In this document: in pieces, positions 1 to 6,963 of the stretch | How the letters are laid out: each line of letters begins with the position of its first letter | How positions within the stretch are numbered: position 1 is the first letter of the stretch | From: an uncultured Lachnospiraceae bacterium | Lineage (GTDB): Bacteria; Bacillota; Clostridia; Lachnospirales; Lachnospiraceae | NCBI GenBank assembly: GCA_902797705.1 | Contig: CADBTX010000294.1 | Coordinates: forward strand, 1-17,602 | Direction of reading: 5' to 3' | Length of the DNA stretch: 17,602 nucleotides | Made by a program: the position numbers and the translations under genes | The notes under the pieces: model-generated | Databases searched by the model: none | What the model was told of the DNA's origin: nothing | Seen by the model: the letters and a program-made list of their open reading frames with translations, nothing else

Positions 1-1707
1 GGTTTTTTCACCGGTCTTTATATAGCAGCCGGCAGGACGGACATAGATCTCGGAGCCCTCTTCACGGAGAAGCTCTTCAAAGATCGCTTTCAGTTTTCTC
101 TCCTGACAGATCTGTGTAACGATGAGGCTCGTGATATTACTGCTGATCACAAAATCATTTACTTCGGCGATCTCCGCAAGCTCCTGATTCTCAGGCTTAA
201 GCATCTCGCTTGTTACAGTCATCCTGTAGCCCTTGGTCTCGGACAGATATTTCAGCTGGAGCAGTACCAGAAGGATCTTTGCATCCTTCTGTTCTGCGGT
301 TTCATCATCCATCCCTTCCTCATTATCGGCAAGTACCAGGATGGTATTATCTTCCTTCAGGAGGGATTCCAGTCCGCTGCGGCTATAAATATCACATTCA
401 ACCACGTCGACTGAAATATTATCAAGCTTTATCTTTTCTATCTCTTCCCTGCAGAGAGCCTGGGTCTCGGGCAGGGCTACAGTCATTTTGGATCCCGGAG
501 CCACATAATTATCCTCTTCCTCCAGGATATACTTTATCTTGCTGCTGTAGCCAAGTATAAGCATATCTTTTTTCTCCGGGGGTTCTTTCCTGTATTCTTT
601 ATTGATAAGCTCCTCATTTACCGCATGCAGAGAATCATCCATATGACTTTCCCCGTCATCCTCGGCAAGGAGGATCAGTTTATCGCCTTTCGCTGCTTTT
701 AGATCCTTTTCGGGATTCAGAAGTATCTCACCGTCAGCTTTTACAAAGCCTATGACCGTGGATACGGGGAAGAGCCGGTTCAGCTCGGAAACAGTGCGGC
801 CCTCCGCTTCCGGATGGTCCTCAATATAGAATTCACTTCCGTCCGCATCGAAGATCTCCAGATAAACCTTAGAAAGCCCTGCATTCCTGCCGGTGTGTGC
901 GATTATTCTGCTCATAACGTCATTAAAGCTCAGGATCTCGGCGTAGCCTTCACCTGCAACCTCTGCGGCTTCCTTATTCTCTTCATCACGGATGACCGCA
1001 GTGATATATGCTTTGTCATTATGGTATTCCTTTAAGAGTTTTGTGACAGCAAGGATTGATTTCAATGTGGCGGCGTCGTTATCCGCATTTATGATGACAC
1101 TCTTACAGGTGTCAAAGGAACAGACCTTGAGATCATTTACATCCGAGATATTACCGCAGCGGCAGATTATCCGGGTGGTTTTCGTGTCAGGGAAACGGTC
1201 GTTTATCATATCATCCATGACATCCTTATCTTCCTTGTCATCCATGATCACAAGCGCTTCCCTTTTATGGTTGGAATTGCACTCGATAAGCTCCGATATC
1301 ATAGTGAAGAGACCGCTGGAGGTGCCGAGGATGATCACATGCCCTTCTTCGACAACTACTGATCTTCCCTTTCTGAGCTCCTGCACCTTCTCGTCAATGG
1401 CATTACATATGATACCTGTCAGCGTGGAGAAAATGAAAATACCGAGAAAGCTCACGAAGAGCATTCCGAAGAGAAAAGGGACATTTGTCAGCTCATCTCC
1501 GCAGACAGTGCCGGGATCCAGCACATGGGTAAGGCTGAGCCAGAGACCCTGCCCGAATCCGGGGCCGTTGCTGCCTCCTGCGATCGCGATCACAATGCCC
1601 ATAATGATCACGGCTCCAAAGGAAGCGATGGTAAGAAGCCGTATCAGAGCGGCAGTTCCCTTTGACATCTGGTTATCAAACCAATAGGTGAATTTGTTTT
1701 TTTTCAT
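1..1707 (-). CDS. CASTOR/POLLUX-type ion channel protein with RCK/TrkA-N domains (C-terminus outside the window)
   Basis: I translated this by hand from the reverse complement: 569 codons are open from ATG at 1707 to the left edge with no stop, so the C-terminus is missing. Residues about 18-44 form one membrane helix and 77-101 a second. Between them is a short pore-like segment, SLTHVLDPGT, at 58-67. A charged linker (105-120) leads to a Rossmann-type domain starting HVIILGTSSG at 123-132, and a second one begins at DMLILGYSS (381-389). Two or so membrane helices, a DPGT pore region and tandem RCK domains are the layout of the bacterial CASTOR/POLLUX (DUF1012-related) family of membrane ion channels. 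Ion specificity cannot be read from the sequence. The start is supported by an AAAGGG stretch about 10 nt upstream and a TATAAT box further up. It appears to be a single-gene unit. A Trk-like potassium channel subunit is the main alternative. Confidence 0.85.
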   Translation of the reverse strand, partial: MKKNKFTYWFDNQMSKGTAALIRLLTIASFGAVIIMGIVIAIAGGSNGPGFGQGLWLSLTHVLDPGTVCGDELTNVPFLFGMLFVSFLGIFIFSTLTGIICNAIDEKVQELRKGRSVVVEEGHVIILGTSSGLFTMISELIECNSNHKREALVIMDDKEDKDVMDDMINDRFPDTKTTRIICRCGNISDVNDLKVCSFDTCKSVIINADNDAATLKSILAVTKLLKEYHNDKAYITAVIRDEENKEAAEVAGEGYAEILSFNDVMSRIIAHTGRNAGLSKVYLEIFDADGSEFYIEDHPEAEGRTVSELNRLFPVSTVIGFVKADGEILLNPEKDLKAAKGDKLILLAEDDGESHMDDSLHAVNEELINKEYRKEPPEKKDMLILGYSSKIKYILEEEDNYVAPGSKMTVALPETQALCREEIEKIKLDNISVDVVECDIYSRSGLESLLKEDNTILVLADNEEGMDDETAEQKDAKILLVLLQLKYLSETKGYRMTVTSEMLKPENQELAEIAEVNDFVISSNITSLIVTQICQERKLKAIFEELLREEGSEIYVRPAGCYIKTGEKT

Positions 1708-1738
1708 GGAAGTATACCCTTTCATTAAGAATCGGTTC

Positions 1739-1747
1739 ATTATAGCA
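1739..1747 (-). promoter_or_regulatory. Extended -10 promoter for the channel gene
   Basis: On the minus strand this reads TGCTATAAT, a perfect TATAAT with a TG extension one base upstream. It lies about 32 nt before the channel ATG. No good -35 hexamer is visible 17 nt upstream, which fits an extended -10 promoter. The leader would be about 25 nt. Confidence 0.6.
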
Positions 1748-1821
1748 CAGATCTGCCGGGCGTATGTATTTATCAGCGGATTAGGATGTGAGGGCATGAA
1801 TTCAGGCTTTAGAGCAACACA

Positions 1822-1847
1822 AAAGGAACCGGAAAACCGGTTCCTTT
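1822..1847 (-). terminator. Intrinsic terminator of the tRNA-Gln unit
   Basis: AAAGGAACCGG and CCGGTTCCTTT form a perfect 11-bp stem around a 4-nt loop. On the minus strand the stem is followed by TTTTGTGTT. It begins 3 nt past the tRNA 3' end, where a tRNA terminator is expected. The plus-strand side lacks a good T tract, so I assign it to the minus strand. Confidence 0.85.
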
Positions 1848-1850
1848 AAG

Positions 1851-1923
1851 CTGGGCTAGAAGGATTCGAACCTTCGAAGTGACGGAGTCAGAGTCCGTTG
1901 CCTTACCGCTTGGCGATAGCCCA
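1851..1923 (-). tRNA. tRNA-Gln (anticodon CUG)
   Basis: The reverse complement folds into a full 73-nt cloverleaf. The 7-bp acceptor TGGGCTA/TAGCCCA is followed by discriminator G. The D arm contains GCCAAGCGGTAAGGC. The anticodon stem ACGGA/TCCGT encloses loop CTCTGAC, placing anticodon CTG at 1891-1889. The T arm has the usual GTTCGAATC core. The 3' CCA is not encoded and must be added enzymatically. CUG reads CAG glutamine codons; a second tRNA-Gln (UUG) is expected elsewhere. The gene stands alone with its own promoter and terminator. Confidence 0.97.
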
Positions 1924-1931
1924 ATGTTCAG

Positions 1932-1947
1932 GCGTTTGTTCAAACGC
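1932..1947 (-). repeat. Palindrome in the tRNA-Gln leader
   Basis: GCGTTTG and CAAACGC form a perfect 7-bp inverted repeat around a 2-nt centre. It lies between the tRNA -10 box and the mature 5' end. It could be an operator at the start of transcription or a hairpin in the 5' leader removed by RNase P. It does not match the Gram-positive LexA box. Confidence 0.5.
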
Positions 1948-1954
1948 AAATGTC

Positions 1955-1983
1955 ATTATACATACCCCCCTGTAAAAAAGCAA
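1955..1983 (-). promoter_or_regulatory. Sigma-A type promoter of tRNA-Gln
   Basis: On the minus strand TTGCTT (1983-1978) and TATAAT (1960-1955) are separated by exactly 17 nt. The -10 is perfect and the -35 matches at four of six bases. The predicted start near 1948 gives a leader of about 25 nt before the tRNA. Confidence 0.85.
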
Positions 1984-2056
1984 GCATTTTTTTCGCAGGG
2001 GTTCATTTTTCCTAGAGCAGACTTGTTTTCCCTGATTTAAATAAACAGCGTGACAA

Positions 2057-2065
2057 TGTTATAAT
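2057..2065 (+). promoter_or_regulatory. Extended -10 promoter directly before the small ORF
   Basis: TGTTATAAT is a perfect TATAAT with a TG extension. The -35 region is weak, at best TTTAAA at 2036-2041. Transcription would begin around 2071-2073, on or next to the ATG at 2072. Confidence 0.6.
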
Positions 2066-2071
2066 AGGGTC

Positions 2072-2392
2072 ATGATCGGCGATATAACAGTGACACATTC
2101 GGGAATACTTCAGGATAAGGCATCGGGAGAGAATTATGTCCTGGTGCGTTTTGAGCGCCCCGCCGCAGAAAAAAAGAAGAAAAAAGTGGTGATCGGAGAG
2201 GGACGTATTGAGGAAAAAGCGCCTGAAGGAAGTGATGAGGCGGAGATCCGCATTCCATCCCTGGATGTGATAAAAAACAATGGATTTAAGGAAGAAGAGA
2301 TCGGGGAAATGAAAAACTATCTCCGGGAAAACGGAAAAGAGATCCGTGAAAAAGCCAGATCCATCAGCAGTTTTCTGCATATCTTCGGGTAG
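2072..2392 (+). CDS. Small hypothetical protein, possibly on a leaderless mRNA
   Basis: This encodes 106 aa that I do not recognise. It has no signal peptide, membrane helix or cysteine. The N-terminal half looks beta-rich (ITVTHSGIL, YVLVRF), followed by a lysine run at residues 35-39. The C-terminal half (about 70-105) is charged and likely helical. The gene sits between its own promoter and a convergent DUF2971 gene, so it is probably monocistronic. The only Shine-Dalgarno-like sequence is AGGG, 2 nt before the ATG and too close to work. The TATAAT ends 6 nt before the ATG. Only one later ATG is in frame, near residue 81, too late to be the start. A heptamer A_AAA_AAG occurs in phase at 2170-2176; a -1 slip there would end the protein early. 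The reverse-strand ORFs here lack this promoter support. Confidence 0.65.
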   Translation: MIGDITVTHSGILQDKASGENYVLVRFERPAAEKKKKKVVIGEGRIEEKAPEGSDEAEIRIPSLDVIKNNGFKEEEIGEMKNYLRENGKEIREKARSISSFLHIFG

Positions 2393-2413
2393 ACCGGCCG
2401 GAGAGAAGGAGGA

Positions 2414-3052
2414 TCAGATCAGTTCGATCTCTTTTTCATCACAGATATCAAGGAGCTCCTGATAGAGATATGAATCCCTGTCGGCATTTCTTCCGAGATA
2501 GATCCGTCTCGGACGGATGGATGACATTATCTTTCCGATGTCGTTGGAATGCATGTCGATCTTCCAAAGCCGCCATTCATATTCGTCCGACTCGATCCTG
2601 GGCTTATGCATCATGCTCATTACGGACGCTACCCGGTCTTCCTCGACGGTTCCGTAGGAGTCATCGCTGTATTTTACCGGGGAGAAGAACAGACCGTTTT
2701 CTTCCGCAAAGTTCTGAATGTCGATATATTGATACTCCATACAGAGGCCCTGAGCTTCATCCGCATAATCGTTCCACATGCTGAGTGAATTTTTTCTGTC
2801 GGTGAAGCAGGAGACATAGCTTTTGAACCGGAGGAGCCCTTCAGTGTGGTTGTCGAAGCGGACAGCACGGCACAGATACATCTGATCAAAACGGATACTG
2901 GAGAGTTCGGCCATGTCCAGAGGACGATAGCGGTAAAAAACGCCTCCCTTTTTTTCAATAAGATCCTGCAGCAGAAAAGAAGCGGCTTTTTTATTATTTA
3001 TCAGAAATGCGTTGAAAATGTCGTTTCTTAAATCTAATTCCCACTGCTCCAT
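2414..3052 (-). CDS. DUF2971 domain protein
   Basis: From ATG at 3052 this encodes 212 aa. A longer reading from a TTG at 3082 is possible, but GGAG sits 7 nt before the inner ATG and nothing useful precedes the TTG. The sequence shows the usual DUF2971 signatures in order: YRYRPL (40-45), SCFT (81-84), MWNDYADEAQGLCMEY (92-107), YEWRLW (158-163) and IYLGRNAD (184-191). There is no signal peptide or membrane helix, so it should be cytoplasmic. The family has no established biochemical function, and I assign none. It is transcribed divergently from the ech operon and convergently with the small ORF. A near-perfect inverted repeat overlaps its predicted transcription start, suggesting repression. 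Confidence 0.8.
   Translation of the reverse strand: MEQWELDLRNDIFNAFLINNKKAASFLLQDLIEKKGGVFYRYRPLDMAELSSIRFDQMYLCRAVRFDNHTEGLLRFKSYVSCFTDRKNSLSMWNDYADEAQGLCMEYQYIDIQNFAEENGLFFSPVKYSDDSYGTVEEDRVASVMSMMHKPRIESDEYEWRLWKIDMHSNDIGKIMSSIRPRRIYLGRNADRDSYLYQELLDICDEKEIELI
2416..2435 (+). terminator. Weak terminator candidate after the small ORF
   Basis: AGATC, a 5-nt loop and GATCT form a 5-bp stem followed by CTTTTT. It starts 24 nt past the stop of the plus-strand gene. It overlaps the last codons of the convergent DUF2971 gene. The stem is short, so the call is tentative. Confidence 0.3.
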
Positions 3053-3087
3053 CGGGATTCTCCATTCCGGTTGCCTGGTCAATCACA

Positions 3088-3117
3088 AACATTTATTTCC
3101 TGATAGAAATCAATGTT
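3088..3117. repeat. 12-bp inverted repeat, candidate operator
   Basis: AACATTTATTTC (3088-3099) and GAAATCAATGTT (3106-3117) are reverse complements at 11 of 12 positions, separated by 6 nt. The repeat covers about +1 to +29 of the predicted DUF2971 transcript, a classical repressor position. No T tract follows on either strand, so it is not an intrinsic terminator. Confidence 0.55.
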
Positions 3118-3122
3118 CTACT

Positions 3123-3151
3123 ATGATAGAAGAAGAGGGGAGAAAAATCAA
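3123..3151 (-). promoter_or_regulatory. Predicted promoter of the DUF2971 gene
   Basis: On the minus strand TTGATT (3151-3146) and TATCAT (3128-3123) are spaced 17 nt apart. The start would fall near 3116, about 64 nt before the ATG at 3052 and at the edge of the inverted repeat. Confidence 0.5.
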
Positions 3152-3198
3152 TAAAAAGAGGTTAAAGAAAAGGGATAAAAATCAATACAAAATCCATG

Positions 3199-3227
3199 TT
3201 CAAAAAATAACTTTGAGGTGTTATAAT
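3199..3227 (+). promoter_or_regulatory. Promoter of the ech-hyp operon
   Basis: TTCAAA (3199-3204), a 17-nt spacer and TATAAT (3222-3227), with TG one base before the -10. Transcription should begin near 3234, leaving a leader of about 50 nt before the echA start. No attenuator or riboswitch fold is evident in that leader. Confidence 0.75.
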
Positions 3228-3283
3228 ACAAGTTACTGTCTGCATTAAAAACTGACGGGTGTTATTATAAAGGAGGAGAGAAA

Positions 3284-5218
3284 TTGCCTTTATTATTCAT
3301 TTTATTCTTTTTTACATTGCTGATATCGGTATCTGTTTTCTTTGCCAGAAGCGATAAGCTTAGGGAGGGAATAGTCACAGTGGGAAGCATCATTATGATA
3401 GTGCTGGACATTGCCTTCTGCGTATGGGCTTTCCGGGCTGCGGGTTACGGAGACGGCTTTGTCACATGTCTCATGCCGGAGACGGCGGCGGTGAATATCT
3501 TTAATCATGTGATAATTGCCGGAGAGATCTTCTTATTCCTGCTGATAACGGTGCTGTCCCTTAAGCACGGCAAGTGGTACTGTATATTGCTTTCATTTGC
3601 GGGAACGGCCCCGGTGCTCTGGATGGATCTTACGGGCAAAGCCGTGGAAAACGGCGCAATGCTGAAGATAGACAGTCTTACGATCCTGATGTTCCTTGTG
3701 GTGGGACTTGTGGGAGGTCTTATAACGATCTATTCCAACGGATACCTGCATGATTACCATCATCATCATACGGATGTGGAGAAACGGCCCTGGTTCTTCC
3801 AGTCAATGCTGTTCCTGTTTCTGGCGGCAATGTATGGCCTCATTTCATCCGACAATCTGTCCTGGATGTTCTTTTTCTGGGAGATCACAAGCACCATCTC
3901 ATTCCTGCTTATCGGATATACTAAGAAGCCGGAGGCCGTAACAAACAGCTTCAGGGCGCTGTGGATGAACCTTCTGGGGGGATGCGGTTTCACAGTAGCC
4001 ATACTTTACGGTACTTTCGTATACGGAAATTCCAGTCTTATGGACTTAATACAGATGGGCGAGACAAAAGCAGGTATCGTGATACCCGTTGCATGTCTTG
4101 CCTTCGCGGCGTTTACCAAGAGTGCTCAGATGCCCTTTTCTCGCTGGCTCCTGGGGGCCATGGTGGCACCTACTCCTTCCTCGGCATTGCTGCACTCGGC
4201 AACAATGGTTAAAGCCGGGGTATATCTTCTGATAAGGATATCTCCTCTCATGACCGGAAATCTGGCGGGAGTCATGGTTACCACGGTGGGAGGCTTCACT
4301 TTCTTCGCTGCATCGCTTTTGGCAATATCACAGAGCGACGGAAAGAAGGTTCTGGCGTATTCGACCATTTCAAACCTCGGACTTATCACAGCCTGCTCCG
4401 GCGTAGGACAGCCGGCGGCTACCTGGGCAGCAATAATGCTGCTTTTGTTCCACGCAGTTTCAAAGTCTCTTATGTTCCTCTGTGTCGGTGCTGTTGAAAA
4501 TGCCACCGGAAGCAGGGATATAGAGGATATGCACGGAATGATCGTAAAGATGCCGAAGATGGCCTTTGTCATGACAGTTGCTATCTGCGGAATGTTCCTG
4601 GCACCCTTTGGTATGCTGGTGGCAAAGTGGGCCGCTCTTAAAGCCTATATTGATTCAAATAACGTGCTTCTGGTTATCTTCCTGGTCTTCGGATCGGCAA
4701 CCACCATGTTCTACTGGGGCAAGTGGCTGGGCAAGCTCTTTGCGGTGCTCCACCAGTCAGAAACACTGCGTGACATCATACATAAAAGTGAGTGGCACGT
4801 TATGTACATGCTGACGGCTCTTGTTATCACCCTTTGCGCTACTTTCCCCTTCCTTGGGCAGATCTTCATTCAGCCCATGCTTTCGGTGGAATTCGGAGTG
4901 CATGTTGGGCAGATAATCAGCTCTGACGACGTTCGTGTAATGCTGATGATGCTTATCATGATAGCGCTGATGCCTGTGCTTGGACTGTTCCTGCTGCTTA
5001 ACCGTAAAGAAAAGATGACCATGTCTTACATGGCCGGTGCAAATGCCGGAGATGACAGGCACTTTGTGGATGCCTTCGGAGGTATCCGGCCCTCATATCT
5101 TTCAAACTGGTATATGAATGATATGTTCGGAGAGGAGAAGATACTCGTACCCTCCCTCTGTGTGGCAGCCGCATTTGTGGTGGTGCTGATGATACTTACC
5201 ATAGGAGGTGCCCTTTAA
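3284..5218 (+). CDS. echA: Ech hydrogenase subunit A, NuoL-like membrane ion pump subunit
   Basis: This is a 644-aa, highly hydrophobic protein with many membrane helices, of the NuoL/NuoM/Mrp antiporter family. It should form the main ion-translocating arm of the Ech hydrogenase in the cytoplasmic membrane. Expected charged residues are visible: Glu200 in FFFWE, Lys279 in TKSAQMPF, and His304 and Lys310 in LLHSATMVK. A His-rich loop, DYHHHHTD, lies at 157-164. The start is TTG, preceded by AGGAGG at 3271-3276 with good spacing. It is the first gene of the operon and overlaps echB by 1 nt (TAATG). A stand-alone antiporter or complex I subunit is excluded by the five Ech subunits that follow. 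Whether H+ or Na+ is moved cannot be told from sequence. Confidence 0.93.
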   Translation: MPLLFILFFFTLLISVSVFFARSDKLREGIVTVGSIIMIVLDIAFCVWAFRAAGYGDGFVTCLMPETAAVNIFNHVIIAGEIFLFLLITVLSLKHGKWYCILLSFAGTAPVLWMDLTGKAVENGAMLKIDSLTILMFLVVGLVGGLITIYSNGYLHDYHHHHTDVEKRPWFFQSMLFLFLAAMYGLISSDNLSWMFFFWEITSTISFLLIGYTKKPEAVTNSFRALWMNLLGGCGFTVAILYGTFVYGNSSLMDLIQMGETKAGIVIPVACLAFAAFTKSAQMPFSRWLLGAMVAPTPSSALLHSATMVKAGVYLLIRISPLMTGNLAGVMVTTVGGFTFFAASLLAISQSDGKKVLAYSTISNLGLITACSGVGQPAATWAAIMLLLFHAVSKSLMFLCVGAVENATGSRDIEDMHGMIVKMPKMAFVMTVAICGMFLAPFGMLVAKWAALKAYIDSNNVLLVIFLVFGSATTMFYWGKWLGKLFAVLHQSETLRDIIHKSEWHVMYMLTALVITLCATFPFLGQIFIQPMLSVEFGVHVGQIISSDDVRVMLMMLIMIALMPVLGLFLLLNRKEKMTMSYMAGANAGDDRHFVDAFGGIRPSYLSNWYMNDMFGEEKILVPSLCVAAAFVVVLMILTIGGAL

Positions 5219-6105
5219 TGAATGAGATTGTGATGACGATCATTGCCATTGTGGCATTTATAGTATTAGCGCCTGTTGTGGGTTTCTTCCTGGAGGGCTA
5301 CGACAGAGTAGTTTCCGCGAAACTGCAGAGAAGGCAGGGGCCGCCCTTTTTACAGCCTGTATATGACCTGATAAAGCTGTTTGAGAAGCAGGCCATAGTC
5401 GTTAATAATTTTGAAACGGCGCTGGTGCTTGGCTTTACCATATTCACCATTTTCTCGGGATGTATCTTTTTTGCGGGAGGAGACATACTTCTGGTATTCT
5501 TTGCCTTTTCCCTGGCTGATATGTTTCTGGTGCTGGCGGCTTCCAGCGCGAATTCGCCCTATTCTTCCCTGGGTTCCCAGAGAGAATTCATACAGATGAT
5601 GGCTTACGAGCCTATGACTCTTCTCACAGCCATCGGGTTTTACATGGTCTGCGGAAGCTTCAATGTGTCGGATATCATAAATCAGGATATACCGGCTATC
5701 GTCAGGACTCCCGGAGTGTTCCTGGGATATTGTTTTATCCTTATCATAAAGCTTAGGAAATCACCCTTTGATCTTTCCACGTCCCATCATGCCCATCAGG
5801 AGATGGTAAAGGGACTTACCCAGGATATAGCGGGAAATGTGCTTGGAATACTTGAACTGGGAGAGATATATGAGGAGGTATTCCTCATGGCCATCGTTGC
5901 CCTCTTCTTTATCACAAAGAACCCCTTAAGCTACGTGGTCGGGATCGTTGTTGCCCTTGTCATCTTCTTTATCATGATAGTGATCGACAATGTATTCCCC
6001 AGAGTAAAATGGGAAAATATGCTGATAAGCTCCTGGGGTGTTACCCTGGCCCTGGCAGGCAGCAATTTTCTTATTCTCACCATGTTAAAGGTTGCAGGGG
6101 TGTAA
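5218..6105 (+). CDS. echB: Ech hydrogenase subunit B, NuoH-like membrane subunit
   Basis: This 295-aa integral membrane protein is homologous to NuoH of complex I. It anchors the soluble hydrogenase module and probably contributes to the ion path. Conserved parts include KLQRRQGPP (residues 35-43) after the first helix, the acidic loop SLGSQREFIQMMAYEP and the Ech-like segment SPFDLSTSHHAHQE. Several further hydrophobic helices run to the C-terminus. AGGAGG lies 9 nt upstream of the ATG, within the end of echA. The 1-nt stop-start overlap implies translational coupling. Length and motifs fit HycD/EchB proteins. Confidence 0.94.
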   Translation: MNEIVMTIIAIVAFIVLAPVVGFFLEGYDRVVSAKLQRRQGPPFLQPVYDLIKLFEKQAIVVNNFETALVLGFTIFTIFSGCIFFAGGDILLVFFAFSLADMFLVLAASSANSPYSSLGSQREFIQMMAYEPMTLLTAIGFYMVCGSFNVSDIINQDIPAIVRTPGVFLGYCFILIIKLRKSPFDLSTSHHAHQEMVKGLTQDIAGNVLGILELGEIYEEVFLMAIVALFFITKNPLSYVVGIVVALVIFFIMIVIDNVFPRVKWENMLISSWGVTLALAGSNFLILTMLKVAGV

Positions 6106-6123
6106 TATAGGAGGATTCTGAAT

Positions 6124-6585
6124 ATGAAGATTTCAAAGTCGCCCTGGCTTCTGCACTATGATGCATCCAGCTGTAACGGCTGCGATATAGAGGTTCTGGC
6201 GTCCACAACTCCGCGTTTTGATGTGGAGAGATTTGGTATTATCAATACGGGAAATCCCAAACATGCGGATATCATGGTCGTTACCGGAGGCGTAAATAAC
6301 CAGACAAAACAGGTTGTAAAACAGCTTTATTCACAGATGCCCGAGCCCAAGGTGGTGATCGCGGCAGGGATCTGCGCCTGCGATGGCGGTATCTTTAAGG
6401 ACTGCTACAATATTTCCGGCGGAGTGGATACGGTCATACCCGTTGACGTCTATGTACCGGGCTGCGCTGTAAGACCTGAGGCTCTTATCGACGGAGTGGT
6501 AAAGGCCCTGAAGATACTTGATGAGAAAAGGGAAGCGATGAAGAATCACTCCACCTGCGAAGTCCATTACAGCAAGGCAGAGTAA
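6124..6585 (+). CDS. echC: Ech hydrogenase subunit C, small subunit (NuoB-like)
   Basis: At 153 aa this is the small electron-transfer subunit that holds the [4Fe-4S] cluster closest to the NiFe site. Four likely ligands are visible: Cys17 and Cys20 in SSCNGCD, Cys84 in AGICACDGG and Cys114 in VPGCAVRPE. This is the pattern of NuoB and group 4 hydrogenase small subunits. It lacks the longer C-terminal cluster region and Tat signal of group 1 hydrogenases, so it acts on the cytoplasmic side of the membrane. AGGAGG lies 9 nt before the ATG and echB ends 18 nt upstream. It should sit between EchF and EchE in the electron path. Confidence 0.95.
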   Translation: MKISKSPWLLHYDASSCNGCDIEVLASTTPRFDVERFGIINTGNPKHADIMVVTGGVNNQTKQVVKQLYSQMPEPKVVIAAGICACDGGIFKDCYNISGGVDTVIPVDVYVPGCAVRPEALIDGVVKALKILDEKREAMKNHSTCEVHYSKAE

Positions 6586-6603
6586 CAGAAAGGAAATAAT
6601 ATC

Positions 6604-6963
6604 ATGGAACAAGAGTTCAGAAGAGTTTCACGACGTACCATCCTTTCCGAAGTGCAGAGCCTGGAGGAAGAGCATTACAGGCTTATACAGATCTGCGCCA
6701 CCACGGTGGAGGACGGATACGAGATACTATATACCTTCGGCAAGGGTTATGACGAAGTTCAGGTAAAGATACATACCGATGAGGGAGAGCATGTGCAGAG
6801 CATAAGCCGTCTGTTCCCTCCGGCATGGCTTTACGAGAATGAGATACATGACCTTCACGGAATTGCCATAGACGGCATAACCCTTGATTTCAGGGGAGGC
6901 CTGTACAGGACAGCGGAAAAAGCCCCGTTTGCCCACAAAGAAGAAGCAAAGGAGGGTAAGTAA
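6604..6963 (+). CDS. echD: Ech hydrogenase subunit D, NuoC-like
   Basis: This 119-aa soluble protein matches the 30-kDa subunit (NuoC) family. The segment FPPAWLYENEIHDLHGI followed by FRGGLYR near the C-terminus corresponds to the conserved part of NuoC. It has no metal-binding motif; its one cysteine (in QICATT) is isolated. Its role is structural, linking large and small subunits. AAAGGA lies upstream of the ATG, and the stop abuts the echE ATG. The low similarity usual for EchD means the call depends partly on its position between echC and echE. Confidence 0.88.
   Translation: MEQEFRRVSRRTILSEVQSLEEEHYRLIQICATTVEDGYEILYTFGKGYDEVQVKIHTDEGEHVQSISRLFPPAWLYENEIHDLHGIAIDGITLDFRGGLYRTAEKAPFAHKEEAKEGK

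Noticed and set aside
992..1687. A 231-codon plus-strand open frame
   Set aside because: It is antisense to the channel gene, whose minus-strand translation shows membrane helices and two Rossmann domains. The plus-strand frame is Ser/Pro-rich without family features.
3053..3082. TTG start at 3082 for the DUF2971 protein
   Set aside because: No Shine-Dalgarno at a workable distance; GGAG is well placed for the inner ATG at 3052.
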